Numbered from the stretch's first letter, positions 16,387 to 26,243 are shown. The stretch is DNA of 64,000 bases from Microbacterium testaceum StLB037 (GCF_008763945.1 NZ_VTQH01000003.1:248001-312000); one strand, 5' to 3'. Notes: generated from the sequence alone by a model not told the origin. Translations and numbers: made by a program.

Positions 16387-19300
16387 ATGCCTTCCGATGT
16401 CTCACGCGTGCCCGCACGCCGTTTCACCACCGTTCTGAGCGCCGCTCTGGGCGCAGCCCTGCTGGGTTCTGCGCTCGCCCCGCTCCCGGCTTCGGCCGCC
16501 GTCGGCTCGAAGGTGGTGATCAACGAGGCCTATCTGAAGGGCGGGAGCAACGGCGCCTTCTACAACAAGAAGTTCGTCGAGCTGTACAACGCGGGCGACA
16601 CCGCGCAGGACCTCACGGGCTGGTCGCTGCAGTACCGCAAGGACTCCAACGTCGACAAGCCCTCGGGCTCCGGCGTCCAGCAGCTCAGCGGCCTGATCGA
16701 ACCCGGCGGGTACTTCCTCATCGGTTTGCCGGGCAACGGCACCAACGGCGCGGATCTCCCGCCGACCGACCTCACGAGCACGCTCAACCCCGCGGGCACC
16801 TCCGGCCAGATCTTCCTCGCCAACGTCGCCGAGTCGCTGGCGATCCCCGGCGGATCCGTCTCGGACTCGCGCGTCGTCGACTTCCTCGGCTACGGCTCGG
16901 CTGTCAGCTTCGAGACGGCGCCGGCGACGGTCACCGGCGGCAACACCACCCCGAACTCGCTCGTGCGAACCGGCTTCGTCGACACCGACGACAACTCGAA
17001 GGACTTCACCAACACCACGACGGTGACCCCGCAGGGCTCGCGCCCCGCCGCGCCGAACCCCGATCCGTCGGGTTCGGCCTCGCCGTCTCCGTCGCCCTCG
17101 CAGACCACGTCGCCGACGCAGGCGCCCCCGGTCACCCCGGGTCAGGTCATCCCCACCCGTGACATCCAGGGCACGGGTGCCACCACCCCGCTGGCCGGGC
17201 AGACCGTGACCACGCGCGGCATCGTGACCGCCGCCTACCCGACCGGCGGATACAACGGCTTCTTCATCCAGACGCCCGGTACCGGTGGCGAGATCGACCT
17301 CGCGACGCACACGGCATCCGACGCGGTCTTCGTCTACGGCTCGGCCGCGACCGCCAAGGTCGCGATCGGTCAGCACATCGAGGTGACCGGTACGGCCAAC
17401 GAGTTCTCGGGTCAGACGCAGATCACCGCTGATGCCGCGGGGGTGAGCGTGCTGACCGAGCAGGCCGCCGCCGTGGAGCCGGCCAAGATCGAGTGGCCCA
17501 AGACCGAGGAGGAGCGCGAGGCTTTCGAGGGTATGCTCCTCGCCCCGCAGGGCGACTTCACCGTCACGAACACGTACTCGACCAACCAGTACGCCGAGGT
17601 GGGTCTCGCTTCCGGCACGACGCCGCTGCGCACCCCTACGGACGTCGCGCGCCCCGACACCCCGCAGTACGTCGCGGCGGTCGCCGACAACAACGCCCGC
17701 GGTGTCGTGCTCGACGACGGCGCGTCGATCAACTTCCTCAGCGACGCCAACAAGGGCATCGCCCTGCCCTACGTGTCGCTGACCGACCCGGTGCGCGTGG
17801 GCGCCCCGGTCACCTTCACCCAGCCGGTCATCCTCGACTACCGCAACAGCACCTGGAAGTTCCAGCCGACGCAGCAGCTCACGGTCGACAACGCCGACGC
17901 GGTGCAGCCCGCCACGTTCGAGAACACCCGCACGGCATCGCCGGAGCCGGTCGGTGGCACCCTGAAGATCTCGAGCTTCAACGTGCTGAACTACTTCACC
18001 ACCACCGCGGCGAGCGTGAACTGCACCTCGGTGTACCGCGACCGTGAGAACAACCCCGTCACCGCGAACACCTGCCCCGCCCCGGGGCCGCGCGGTGCCG
18101 CGGACGACGCCAACCTCCAGCGCCAGCAGGCCAAGATCGTCGCCGCCATCAACGGCCTGGGTGCCGACGTCGTCTCGCTCGAAGAGATCGAGAACTCCGC
18201 GAAGTTCGGCAAGAACCGCGACGCGGCGCTGTCGACGCTGGTGGGCGCGCTCAACACCGCGCTCGGGTCGGAGCAGTGGGCGTTCGTGCCCTCGCCCGCC
18301 ACCCTCCCGGCCTCGGAGGACGTCATCCGCACGGCCTTCATCTACAAGAAGGCCGTCGCCGCCCCCGTGGGCGAGAGCGTCGTTCTCGACGACGCGGCGT
18401 TCCGCAACGCACGTCAGCCGCTCGCGCAGGCCTTCGCCCCGGTCGCGAATCCGGATGCCAAGATCCTCGCGATCGTGAACCACTTCAAGTCGAAGGGCGA
18501 CAGCACCCCGAAGGCGACGGGTGACAACGCCAACGGCATCCAGGGTGCGTTCAACGGCGACCGTGTGCGTCAGGCGGAGGCCCTCGGCGCGTTCGCGAAG
18601 ACCCGTTCGGCCGCGGTGGGCACCGACGACGTGTTCCTGCTCGGCGACTTCAACGCCTACTCGCAGGAGGACCCGATCCAGAAGCTGCGCGAGTTCGGCT
18701 TCGAGCCGCTCGAGGCGGGAACGGGCAAGTACTCGTACTCGTACAGCGGCCAGTCGGGCTCGCTCGATCACGTGCTGGCGTCGCCCTCGGCGCGCGAGCT
18801 GGTGACCGGTACCGACATCTGGAACATCAACGCCGTCGAGGCCCTCGCCCTCGAGTACAGCCGTTTCAACTACAACGTGCTGAACTTCTACGACACCACG
18901 CCCTACCGCTCGAGCGACCACGACCCTGTCATCGTGGGGCTCGATCTCGCGCCGGAGACCACGAAGGTCAATCTGATCGGCATCAACGACTTCCACGGTC
19001 GTATCGACGCCAACACGGTGAAGTTCGCCGGCACCGTTGAGCAGCTGCGCGCGCAGTACGGCGACGAGAACTCGCTGTTCATCTCGAACGGCGACAACAT
19101 CGGCGCGTCGGTGTTCGCCTCGTCGTACTTCGGCGACGAACCCACGATCGACGTGTTGAACGCGCTCGATCTGGCGGCATCCGCGGTCGGCAACCACGAG
19201 TTCGACAAGGGTGCCACCGACCTGACCGGTCGCGTCTCGACCCGCGCGGACTTCCCCTACCTCGCCGCGAACGTCTATAAGGATGGGCAGCCGATCCTCC

Positions 19301-21078
19301 CCGCCTACGAGATCTTCGAGGTCGACGGAGTGCGGGTTGGCGTCATCGGCGCCGTGACCGAGTCGACCTCGACCCTCGTGTCGCCGGGCGGCATCGAGGG
19401 CATCGAGTTCCGCGAGCCCGTCGCCGAGGTCAACCGCGTGGTCGCCGAGATCGACGACCGGGTCGACGTCATCGTGGCTCAGTACCACGAGGGATCGACC
19501 GCGGGTGAGCCGACGACGTTCGAGCAGGCGCTCGCCGCCGGCGGGCCGTTCGCGCGCATCGTGAACGACACCTCGTCGGCCGTCGACGCGATCTTCACCG
19601 GTCACACGCACCAGAAGTACGCGTGGAACGCGCCGATCCCCGGCGAGGAGCGGACGCGCCCGATCGTGCAGACCGGCAGCTACGGCGAGAACATCGGACA
19701 GACCGTGCTGGATGTGGATGGCGCCGGCGAGGTCGTCGGCTCCACCGCGCGCAACGTCGCCCGAGTGGCGACCGTCTCGCCGCAGACCAGCGCGCAACTC
19801 GACGCCGAGCTCATCGCGACCTACCCGCGGGTGAAGGAGGTCGCCGGCATCGTCCAGGCGGCGCGGGACAAGGCGGAGGTGGTGGGCCGGACGCCGGTCG
19901 GGTCGGTGACCGCCGACATCACCACGGCCTTCAGCGGGGGAGCCTACGTCGACGGTGTCTACACCGGCGGCAAGCGCGACGATCGCTCGAAGCAGTCCGC
20001 CCTGGGCGGCCTGGTCGCCGACGCCCTGCGCGAGACGCTCGCAGAGCCGTCGCGCGGGGGCGCCGACCTCGCGTTCGTCAACGCGGGCGGTCTGCGCGAC
20101 GAGCTGCTGTACGCCGGAGACGGAGTGATCACGCTGGCCGAGGCCAACGCGGTGCTGCCCTTCCTGAACAACCTGTGGACGACCACCCTCACCGGTGATC
20201 AACTGCGGCGTGTGCTCGAACAGCAGTGGGGCGACGCCGCCGGCCGCCCCACCAACCTGTCGCTCGGCGTCTCGGAGAACGTCCGCTACACCTACGACGC
20301 GGCCCAGCCCGCGGGCCAGCGCATCACCGGCATCTGGATCGACGGCATCAGCGTCGACCCGGCCGCCGAGTACCGCGTGGGCTCGTTCAGCTTCCTGCTC
20401 GGCGGTGGCGACAGCTTCTCGGTCTTCAAAGAGGGCGGCGACACCCGAGACTCCGGGCTCATCGACCGGGACGCGTGGATCGACTACCTTGAGGCCCACC
20501 CCGATCTGACCCCCGACTTCACCGCGCGTTCGGTGCAGGTCTCGGGTTCGACCTCGGCGGCGGCCGGCGAGGACGTGACGGTGACGGTGTCGAACCTGAA
20601 CCTCACCTCGCTCGGCGCCCCCGCGAACACGACCCTCGACGCGTCGTTCGGCGCCGCCGCGGCGTCGACGCGTGTCGCCTCGCTGCCCGCTCCCACGACG
20701 CGGATCGCGGCCCTGGCCGCGCCCTCGGCGACGAGCGTCGCGGTGGTGGACGGTTCCGCGGCGGTCACCGTGGGTGTGCCCGCGGATGCCGCCGGAACGC
20801 TGCAGCTGCGCCTGACCGCTCAGCCCAGCGGCACCGAGGTCGTCGTCCCCGTGCAGGTGGCCGCCGTCGGTGACGGCGGGGGTCTGCCGGGCAGCGGCGC
20901 CGGCACCGGCTCAGGCACGGGCGCGGGCCAGGGCGGCTCCGGGCAGGGCTCGGGCACGGGCGCACTGCCGGTCACCGGTGCCGACACCGCGTGGATGGGT
21001 GCGGGCGTGCTCGCCGCCCTCGCGTTGCTGGGGCTGGGCCTCGTGGCTCGTCGACGGGCGACGCGCCAGGCCGACTGA
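16387..21078 (+). CDS. Giant cell-wall-anchored nuclease / 5'-nucleotidase (LTD + ExeM/NucH nuclease + UshA-like)
   Basis: 1563 residues from the ATG at 16387. A signal peptide ends near LPASAAV (about residue 38). Domains in order: a lamin-tail domain (VINEAYLKGGS to about 190); a Pro/Ser linker (SPSPSPSQTTSP); an OB-fold segment of the YhcR/NucH type (about 230-420); an endonuclease/exonuclease/phosphatase domain (LKISSFNVLNYF near 525, FLLGDFNAY, SSDHDPVI); a calcineurin-like 5'-nucleotidase domain (LIGINDFHGR near 860, NGDN, GNHEFDKG near 934, GHTH); a 5'-nucleotidase C-terminal domain (from about 1158); then a Gly-rich linker, LPVTG at 1527, a hydrophobic helix and RRRATRQAD. The tail is a sortase signal. 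It probably scavenges phosphate and nucleosides from extracellular DNA. Confidence 0.95.
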   Translation: MPSDVSRVPARRFTTVLSAALGAALLGSALAPLPASAAVGSKVVINEAYLKGGSNGAFYNKKFVELYNAGDTAQDLTGWSLQYRKDSNVDKPSGSGVQQLSGLIEPGGYFLIGLPGNGTNGADLPPTDLTSTLNPAGTSGQIFLANVAESLAIPGGSVSDSRVVDFLGYGSAVSFETAPATVTGGNTTPNSLVRTGFVDTDDNSKDFTNTTTVTPQGSRPAAPNPDPSGSASPSPSPSQTTSPTQAPPVTPGQVIPTRDIQGTGATTPLAGQTVTTRGIVTAAYPTGGYNGFFIQTPGTGGEIDLATHTASDAVFVYGSAATAKVAIGQHIEVTGTANEFSGQTQITADAAGVSVLTEQAAAVEPAKIEWPKTEEEREAFEGMLLAPQGDFTVTNTYSTNQYAEVGLASGTTPLRTPTDVARPDTPQYVAAVADNNARGVVLDDGASINFLSDANKGIALPYVSLTDPVRVGAPVTFTQPVILDYRNSTWKFQPTQQLTVDNADAVQPATFENTRTASPEPVGGTLKISSFNVLNYFTTTAASVNCTSVYRDRENNPVTANTCPAPGPRGAADDANLQRQQAKIVAAINGLGADVVSLEEIENSAKFGKNRDAALSTLVGALNTALGSEQWAFVPSPATLPASEDVIRTAFIYKKAVAAPVGESVVLDDAAFRNARQPLAQAFAPVANPDAKILAIVNHFKSKGDSTPKATGDNANGIQGAFNGDRVRQAEALGAFAKTRSAAVGTDDVFLLGDFNAYSQEDPIQKLREFGFEPLEAGTGKYSYSYSGQSGSLDHVLASPSARELVTGTDIWNINAVEALALEYSRFNYNVLNFYDTTPYRSSDHDPVIVGLDLAPETTKVNLIGINDFHGRIDANTVKFAGTVEQLRAQYGDENSLFISNGDNIGASVFASSYFGDEPTIDVLNALDLAASAVGNHEFDKGATDLTGRVSTRADFPYLAANVYKDGQPILPAYEIFEVDGVRVGVIGAVTESTSTLVSPGGIEGIEFREPVAEVNRVVAEIDDRVDVIVAQYHEGSTAGEPTTFEQALAAGGPFARIVNDTSSAVDAIFTGHTHQKYAWNAPIPGEERTRPIVQTGSYGENIGQTVLDVDGAGEVVGSTARNVARVATVSPQTSAQLDAELIATYPRVKEVAGIVQAARDKAEVVGRTPVGSVTADITTAFSGGAYVDGVYTGGKRDDRSKQSALGGLVADALRETLAEPSRGGADLAFVNAGGLRDELLYAGDGVITLAEANAVLPFLNNLWTTTLTGDQLRRVLEQQWGDAAGRPTNLSLGVSENVRYTYDAAQPAGQRITGIWIDGISVDPAAEYRVGSFSFLLGGGDSFSVFKEGGDTRDSGLIDRDAWIDYLEAHPDLTPDFTARSVQVSGSTSAAAGEDVTVTVSNLNLTSLGAPANTTLDASFGAAAASTRVASLPAPTTRIAALAAPSATSVAVVDGSAAVTVGVPADAAGTLQLRLTAQPSGTEVVVPVQVAAVGDGGGLPGSGAGTGSGTGAGQGGSGQGSGTGALPVTGADTAWMGAGVLAALALLGLGLVARRRATRQAD

Positions 21079-21086
21079 TCGGTGAC

Positions 21087-21130
21087 ACGACGGGACCCCG
21101 GATGCCATGGCATCCGGGGTCCTTCGTCGT
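21087..21130. terminator. Bidirectional terminator between the nuclease and lacI-type genes
   Basis: ACGACGGGACCCCGGATGCC and GGCATCCGGGGTCCTTCGTCGT form a near-perfect stem with a tiny loop, between two converging genes. It again has the GGATGCC/GGCATCC core. Confidence 0.85.
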
Positions 21131-22140
21131 CAGGCCGAGCGCGGGGCGGCGGTGGAGGCGCGCACGACCAGACGCGTGTCCGCCTCGGTCCGCCACGCGG
21201 GTTCTCCCGTGCCCTCGATCATCGACAGCAGGAGACGCGTCGCCTCGACGCCCTGCGCCTGAGGGAACTGCTCGATCGTGGTGAGCGAGAACATCTCGGC
21301 GTAATCGTGGCCGTCGATCCCGACGACGCTGAGCTCCGTGGGAACGGAGATGCCCATGCGCCGTGCGGCGATGATAACCCCGATCGCGACCTCGTCGCAC
21401 GCGGCGACCACCCCCGTGGGGCGCGAGGCGGCATCGGCCAGGAACGAGGCGGCCGCGGCATAGGCGTCGGTGATCGTGAGGGTGGAGGGGACGCTGCGGA
21501 TCCGCACGGCGAGGCCGTGGTCGTTCATCGCGTTGCGGTACCCGATGGAGCGCTCGTCGACGTCTTTCGCGGGGGCGTCGCTGCGGGGGGTGCTGCCGAC
21601 GAAGGCGATGTCGGTGTGGCCGAGGGCGATGAGGTGCTGCGTGATGATGCGCGTGATCGCGATGTTGTCGAGGCCGAGGGTCGGCACCCCCGTGAGGGCG
21701 TTGCCGATGCTCACCACGGGCTTGCCGATGTTCGCCAGGCGCTCGAGATCGGCGTCGTCGGGTTCGAGGGCGACGGCGATGATGCCGTCGAAGCGCTTGC
21801 GCGCGAGATAGGTCGAGTACAGGCTCTCGCGGTCGTTGGACCCGGGTTCTGCCACGTAGAGGGTCACGTCGTACCCGAGCGGGATGAGCGTGCGTTCCAC
21901 ACCCTCGACGATCGATCCGAAGTACCAGCGGTTCACCTTGGGCACGATCAGGGCGATCGTCCGGGTGCGCCCCGTCGCGAGGCTCACCGCGCTCGTCGAC
22001 GGCACATAGCCGAGGGATGCCGCGGCGTCGGTGACACGCTGGCGCGTGCCGTCGGAGACGTAGCCGCCGCCCGTGAGCGCGCGGCTCGCCGTCGACTTGG
22101 ACACGCCGGCCAGGCGTGCCACATCGGCGATTCCGCTCAT
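21130..22140 (-). CDS. LacI-family transcriptional regulator
   Basis: 336 residues. The N-terminal helix-turn-helix (IADVARLAGVSKSTASRALTGGGYVSDGTRQRV) and hinge are canonical, and a periplasmic-binding-type sugar domain follows (ALIVPKVNRWYFGSIVEGVE, GVVAACDEVAIGVI). It is divergent from the sugar importer at 22379, so it very likely represses that operon and itself. The ligand is unknown; it should be a carbohydrate imported by the adjacent system. Confidence 0.94.
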   Translation of the reverse strand: MSGIADVARLAGVSKSTASRALTGGGYVSDGTRQRVTDAAASLGYVPSTSAVSLATGRTRTIALIVPKVNRWYFGSIVEGVERTLIPLGYDVTLYVAEPGSNDRESLYSTYLARKRFDGIIAVALEPDDADLERLANIGKPVVSIGNALTGVPTLGLDNIAITRIITQHLIALGHTDIAFVGSTPRSDAPAKDVDERSIGYRNAMNDHGLAVRIRSVPSTLTITDAYAAAASFLADAASRPTGVVAACDEVAIGVIIAARRMGISVPTELSVVGIDGHDYAEMFSLTTIEQFPQAQGVEATRLLLSMIEGTGEPAWRTEADTRLVVRASTAAPRSA

Positions 22141-22212
22141 GCGTGATCTTCCTCATAACGCGTCGACGTCCGTGTCGACGTCGGAAAAGAGTATCGGACA
22201 TCGGAGGAAAGT

Positions 22213-22334
22213 GGAACCGGTCCCGGTCCGATATACCGGCCGTTACCCGCGTCATTCCGCTAGTTACCGGTTCGTGACCTGAGGCTGGTTGCAAGTCTTG
22301 TGGATTGCCTCTACGGTTGCCTGGAATCGGTTCC
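22213..22334. promoter_or_regulatory. Possible LacI-type operators in the divergent region
   Basis: GGAACCGGTCC (22213-22223) and GGAATCGGTTCC (22323-22334) are similar near-palindromes with the central CG typical of LacI-family sites. A weaker TTACCGGTTCG lies at 22264. They fall between the divergent regulator and importer genes (22141-22378). The spacing and symmetry are suggestive, not decisive. Confidence 0.4.
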
Positions 22335-22378
22335 CGACGGGATCCGGTGCACCAAGACACTCAAAGAGGAGAGACCAC

Positions 22379-23710
22379 ATGGGTATGTCACAGCGGTACC
22401 GTCTGCTGGCGCCCGTCGGGCTGTTGGCGGTCGGTGCGATCGCTCTCGCGGGCTGCGCCGAGGGCGACAGCGGCGGCGGCACGAGCGGTTCCGGAGGCGA
22501 GACGACCGTCCGCATCTCCGGCGGCATCACCGGTAGCGAGGCCGACCTGCTGAACCAGTCGTTCGAGCAGTTCACCCAGGACACCGGCATCAAGGTCGTC
22601 TACACCGGTGACAAGAGCTTCGAGGGAAACATCGTCACGAAGGTGACCGGTGGCGACGCCCCCGACATCGCGATCGTCCCCCAGCCGGGTCTGCTCAAGA
22701 CCCTCATCGGCACGGGCGACGTGAAGAAGGCTTCCGACACCGTGTCGTCGAACGTCGACCAGTACTGGGGCAAGGACTGGAAGTCCTACGGCAGCGAGGA
22801 CGGCACGTTCTACGCGGCCCCGATGCTCGCCAACCTGAAGGGCTACGTCTGGTACTCGCCGGCGAAGTTCAAGGAGTGGGGCGTCGAGGTCCCCAAGACG
22901 CTCGACGAGCTGATGACCCTCACGGCGACGATCCAGCAGAAGACGGGTGCCGCTCCCTGGTGCGCGGGCTTCGCCTCGGGCGACGCCTCGGGCTGGCCCG
23001 GAACCGACTGGATCGAGGACATGGTCCTTCGCCAGTCCGGCGCCGACGTGTACGACCAGTGGGTCGCGAACGAGGTCAAGTTCACCGACGCCCCGATCAA
23101 GGAGGCCTTCGAGGCCACCGGCAAGATCCTGCTGAACCCCTCGTACGTCAACGCCGGCTTCGGTGACGTCAAGAGCATCAACTCGGTCGCCTTCGCCGAC
23201 GTGGCCGCCAAGGTCGCCGACGGCAGCTGCCCGATGACGCACCAGGCCTCGTTCCTGTCGTCGAACTTCCTCACCGTGAAGAACGCCGCAGGCCAGACGC
23301 CGACGGTCGCCCCGGACGGTGACGTCTACGCGTTCCTGCTCCCCGGTGTGACCGAGGGCCAGCTCGCGGTCGAGGGTGGCGGCGAGTTCGTCACCGCTTT
23401 CTCGGACGACGCGAACGTGCAGAAGGTCGTCGAGTTCATGTCGACGCCCGACTTCGCCAACGCCCGTGTGAAGCTCGGCGGCGTGATCTCGGCCAACAAG
23501 GGCGCCGACCCCTCGCTCGCCTCGAGCGAGTTCCTCCAGGAGGCGATGAAGACGCTGCAGGACCCGAGCACGACCCTGCGCTTCGACGCCTCCGACCTCA
23601 TGCCGGCGACCGTCGGTTCGGGTTCGTTCTGGAAGGGCATGGTCAGCTGGATCGACGGCACGCCGACCGACCAGGTGCTCAGCGACATCCAGGCCGGTTA
23701 CGACAACTGA
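22379..23710 (+). CDS. Sugar ABC transporter substrate-binding lipoprotein
   Basis: 443 residues of the extracellular solute-binding family 1. The signal peptide has the lipobox LAGC (Cys26), then an acidic Gly-rich linker. Typical features include TTVRISGGITGSEADLLNQS, PDIAIVPQPGLL and TGAAPWCAGFASGDASGWPGTDW, which recall alpha-glucoside-binding AglE-type proteins. The ATG at 22379 follows AGAGGAGAG. It is the first gene of an importer operon with two permeases and is separated from them by a hairpin. The exact sugar cannot be read from sequence. Confidence 0.93.
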   Translation: MGMSQRYRLLAPVGLLAVGAIALAGCAEGDSGGGTSGSGGETTVRISGGITGSEADLLNQSFEQFTQDTGIKVVYTGDKSFEGNIVTKVTGGDAPDIAIVPQPGLLKTLIGTGDVKKASDTVSSNVDQYWGKDWKSYGSEDGTFYAAPMLANLKGYVWYSPAKFKEWGVEVPKTLDELMTLTATIQQKTGAAPWCAGFASGDASGWPGTDWIEDMVLRQSGADVYDQWVANEVKFTDAPIKEAFEATGKILLNPSYVNAGFGDVKSINSVAFADVAAKVADGSCPMTHQASFLSSNFLTVKNAAGQTPTVAPDGDVYAFLLPGVTEGQLAVEGGGEFVTAFSDDANVQKVVEFMSTPDFANARVKLGGVISANKGADPSLASSEFLQEAMKTLQDPSTTLRFDASDLMPATVGSGSFWKGMVSWIDGTPTDQVLSDIQAGYDN

Positions 23711-23730
23711 TCGAGTTCTGATCCTCCGGT

Positions 23731-23755
23731 GGGCCGTCCGCGACGCGGGCGGCCC
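23731..23755 (+). terminator. Intercistronic hairpin after the sugar-binding protein
   Basis: GGGCCGTCCG and CGGGCGGCCC form a short GC-rich stem, with no T-run, between binding-protein and permease genes. It probably gives partial termination or 3' stabilisation, keeping the binding protein in excess. Confidence 0.5.
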
Positions 23756-23838
23756 ATCCGGGTCCATACTTCTTATCCGCCCGACGCACCACACGGGCAC
23801 TCATCGATGAGCACGAAGGCGTGTTCGGGAGGGACGTC

Positions 23839-25191
23839 ATGACCGATATCAAGAACGCGGAGAAGGCGCCGACGGCGTCGGCCCCGCCGGGCGGCCGAGC
23901 GGCGCGACAGCCGCGCAGCGCCGCAGCGCGACAGCGGACGACGCTGCTCGTCGTCCTCGTGGGGCTCATCCTCGCGGTGGCCCTGTTCCTCTTCATGATC
24001 ACGCGGGCTCCCGCCGAGACCAAGCCGACGACCCTCGGTTTCAGCCTGAACAGCTTCTTCATCTGGCTCGGCGGTCTGAGCCCGCTGGTGCAGATCCCGC
24101 TGGTGGTCCTCGCCTTCGGTGCCGTCGTCGCGATCCTGCTCCTGCTCATCGAGTACGCGCCCCGGTCGGGCAAGGGCTACTTCTGGCTCCGGTTGGCCGC
24201 GTGCTTCGGCATCCCGATCCTCGCGTTCATGCTGTTGCGCCCGTACCAGAACGCCGTCGTCTACGTCCTCGGGATCGCGGTCATCCTCGGTGCGGTCCTC
24301 TTCTACGCGGACTACCGCTCGCGCCAGGGCGCGGGCTACTTGTTCCAGCTCATCCTCTTCGCCGCTCCCGCCGCGATCCTGCTGCTGCTGGGCCTGGTCT
24401 ACCCGGCGATCACCACCTTCTTCCAGTCGTTCTTCGACAAGACCGGCGACACCTTCGTCGGCTTCGACAACTACGTCTGGACCTTCACCAACCCCGAGGG
24501 GTTCTGGTCGGTCATCAACACCCTCATCTGGGTGCTCCTGGCTCCCACGATCGCCACGGCGATCGGCCTGGCCTACGCCGTCTTCATCGACCGCGCCGCG
24601 GGGGAGAAGTACCTCAAGGTGCTCATCTTCATGCCGTTCGCGATCTCGTTCGTCGGCGCCGGCATCATCTGGAAGTTCGTCTACGACTTCCGCCAGGGCG
24701 ACCAGATCGGCGTGCTGAACGCCATCGTCACCGCCTTCGGCGGGCAACCGGTCTCGTGGCTGGCGGCGTCGCCTCTGATCAACACGCTGCTGCTGGTCGT
24801 CGTGTTCATCTGGAGCCAGACGGGTCTGGCGATGGTCATCCTCTCGGCCGCCATCAAGGCCGTGCCGCCGGAGCAGATGGAGGCCGCCGAGCTCGACGGC
24901 GCCAGCGCGTGGGAACGGTTCATCAACGTCACCGTGCCCGGCATCCGCTCCTCGCTCATCGTGGTGCTCACCACCATCGCCATCGGCGCCCTGAAGATCT
25001 ACGACATCGTCGCGGTGATGACCGGTGGCCGTAACGACTCGACGGTGCTCGCCTTCGAGATGGTCAACCAGCAGCAGCGGTTCCAGAGCTACGGGCACTC
25101 CGCAGCGCTGGCCGTGGTGCTGTTCGTCTTCGTGCTGCCGCTGATCATCTTCAACGTGCGCCAGATCCGGAAGCAGAGGGAAGTGCGATGA
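23839..25191 (+). CDS. Sugar ABC transporter permease (MalF/AglF-like)
   Basis: 450 residues, longer than usual because of extra N-terminal membrane helices (LLVVLVGLILAVALFLFMI and others up to about 190), a MalF-like trait. The binding-protein-dependent transport domain follows, with the EAA loop EAAELDGASAWERFINVTVPGI near 349. The ATG at 23839 is chosen because GGGAGGGA lies eight bases ahead; an upstream GTG at 23821 lacks one. Its stop overlaps the next permease start (ATGA). Confidence 0.93.
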   Translation: MTDIKNAEKAPTASAPPGGRAARQPRSAAARQRTTLLVVLVGLILAVALFLFMITRAPAETKPTTLGFSLNSFFIWLGGLSPLVQIPLVVLAFGAVVAILLLLIEYAPRSGKGYFWLRLAACFGIPILAFMLLRPYQNAVVYVLGIAVILGAVLFYADYRSRQGAGYLFQLILFAAPAAILLLLGLVYPAITTFFQSFFDKTGDTFVGFDNYVWTFTNPEGFWSVINTLIWVLLAPTIATAIGLAYAVFIDRAAGEKYLKVLIFMPFAISFVGAGIIWKFVYDFRQGDQIGVLNAIVTAFGGQPVSWLAASPLINTLLLVVVFIWSQTGLAMVILSAAIKAVPPEQMEAAELDGASAWERFINVTVPGIRSSLIVVLTTIAIGALKIYDIVAVMTGGRNDSTVLAFEMVNQQQRFQSYGHSAALAVVLFVFVLPLIIFNVRQIRKQREVR

Positions 25192-26165
25192 CCACCTCCA
25201 CCGTCGTCCTCGAACCCACGACCGACACCCGCACGGCCCGACAGGTGGCCCGTGACACGCGCAAGCACGAGGCGATGGCGCGCAAGCGCCTGACCTCGAA
25301 GGGCGCGACGATCGCGGCCATCGTGATCGCGTTCTTCTGGACCATCCCGACGTTCGGTCTGTTCATCACTTCGTTCCGGCCGGGGTCGGACACCCAGTCG
25401 ACGGGATGGTGGACGGTCTTCACCGACCCGTCGTTCACGCTGGAGAACTACCGACTCGCCCTGACCTCGGGAGGGACCGCGCTGACGCTGGCGCAGTCGT
25501 TCCTGAACTCGCTGGCGATCACCATCCCGGTGGTGCTGTTCGCCCTCGCGGTCGCCTCGCTCATCGCGTACGCGTTCGCGTGGATCGACTTCAAGGGGCG
25601 CAACTTCTTCTTCATCTTCATCTTCGCGCTGCAGATCGTGCCGCTGCAGATGGCCCTGGTGCCGCTGCTCAGCCTGTTCTCGCGCGGTCTCACGATCAAC
25701 GACGTGACGATCTTCCCGGGCTTCGACCTGCGCGGCGTGGAGCACAGCTTCGCGACCGTGTGGATCGCGCACGTGATCTTCGCCATGCCGCTGGCCATCT
25801 TCCTGCTGCACAACTTCATCGCGGAGATCCCGCACGAGGTCATCGAGGCGGCACGTGTCGACGGCGCGGGCCACGGGCAGATCTTCTTCCGACTGATCCT
25901 CCCGCTCGCGGCTCCGGCTCTCGCCTCGTTCGCGGTGCTCGAGTTCATCTGGGTGTGGAACGACCTGCTGGTGGCGACGATCTTCGCGCCATCATCGTCA
26001 CTGCCGCTGACCCAGTCGCTGAACTCGCTGTCGGGCACCTGGGGCGACCAGTGGTTCCTGCAGTCGGCGGGAACGTTCATCTCGATCCTGGTTCCGCTGA
26101 TCGTGTTCTTCCTGCTGCAGCGCTTCTTCGTGCGCGGCCTGCTGGCCGGAGCCACGAAGGGCTGA
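25188..26165 (+). CDS. Sugar ABC transporter permease (MalG/AglG-like)
   Basis: 325 residues with about six membrane helices and the EAA loop EAARVDGAGHGQIFFRLILPLA near 219. It overlaps the preceding permease by 4 bp, so both are made together. No ATPase gene follows: the operon ends at a terminator. An ATPase encoded elsewhere, of the shared MsiK type known from actinobacteria, must energise the importer. Confidence 0.94.
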   Translation: MTTSTVVLEPTTDTRTARQVARDTRKHEAMARKRLTSKGATIAAIVIAFFWTIPTFGLFITSFRPGSDTQSTGWWTVFTDPSFTLENYRLALTSGGTALTLAQSFLNSLAITIPVVLFALAVASLIAYAFAWIDFKGRNFFFIFIFALQIVPLQMALVPLLSLFSRGLTINDVTIFPGFDLRGVEHSFATVWIAHVIFAMPLAIFLLHNFIAEIPHEVIEAARVDGAGHGQIFFRLILPLAAPALASFAVLEFIWVWNDLLVATIFAPSSSLPLTQSLNSLSGTWGDQWFLQSAGTFISILVPLIVFFLLQRFFVRGLLAGATKG

Positions 26166-26177
26166 CCTTTCACACGA

Positions 26178-26216
26178 CGAGAGGGGCACGGCATCCGGGA
26201 TGCCGTGCCCCTCTCG
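26178..26216. terminator. Terminator after the sugar importer
   Basis: CGAGAGGGGCACGGCATCC and GGATGCCGTGCCCCTCTCG form a perfect 19-bp stem around a single base. It lies between converging genes and can serve both. Confidence 0.9.
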
Positions 26217-26243
26217 CGTGCGTGCGGGCTGCGCGTGCGCGGA

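Noticed and set aside
16402..20499. Very long open frame on the minus strand opposite the giant nuclease gene
   Set aside because: It is a GC-driven shadow: no ribosome binding site, Arg/Gly/Val-rich low-complexity translation, and the plus strand encodes clear conserved domains.
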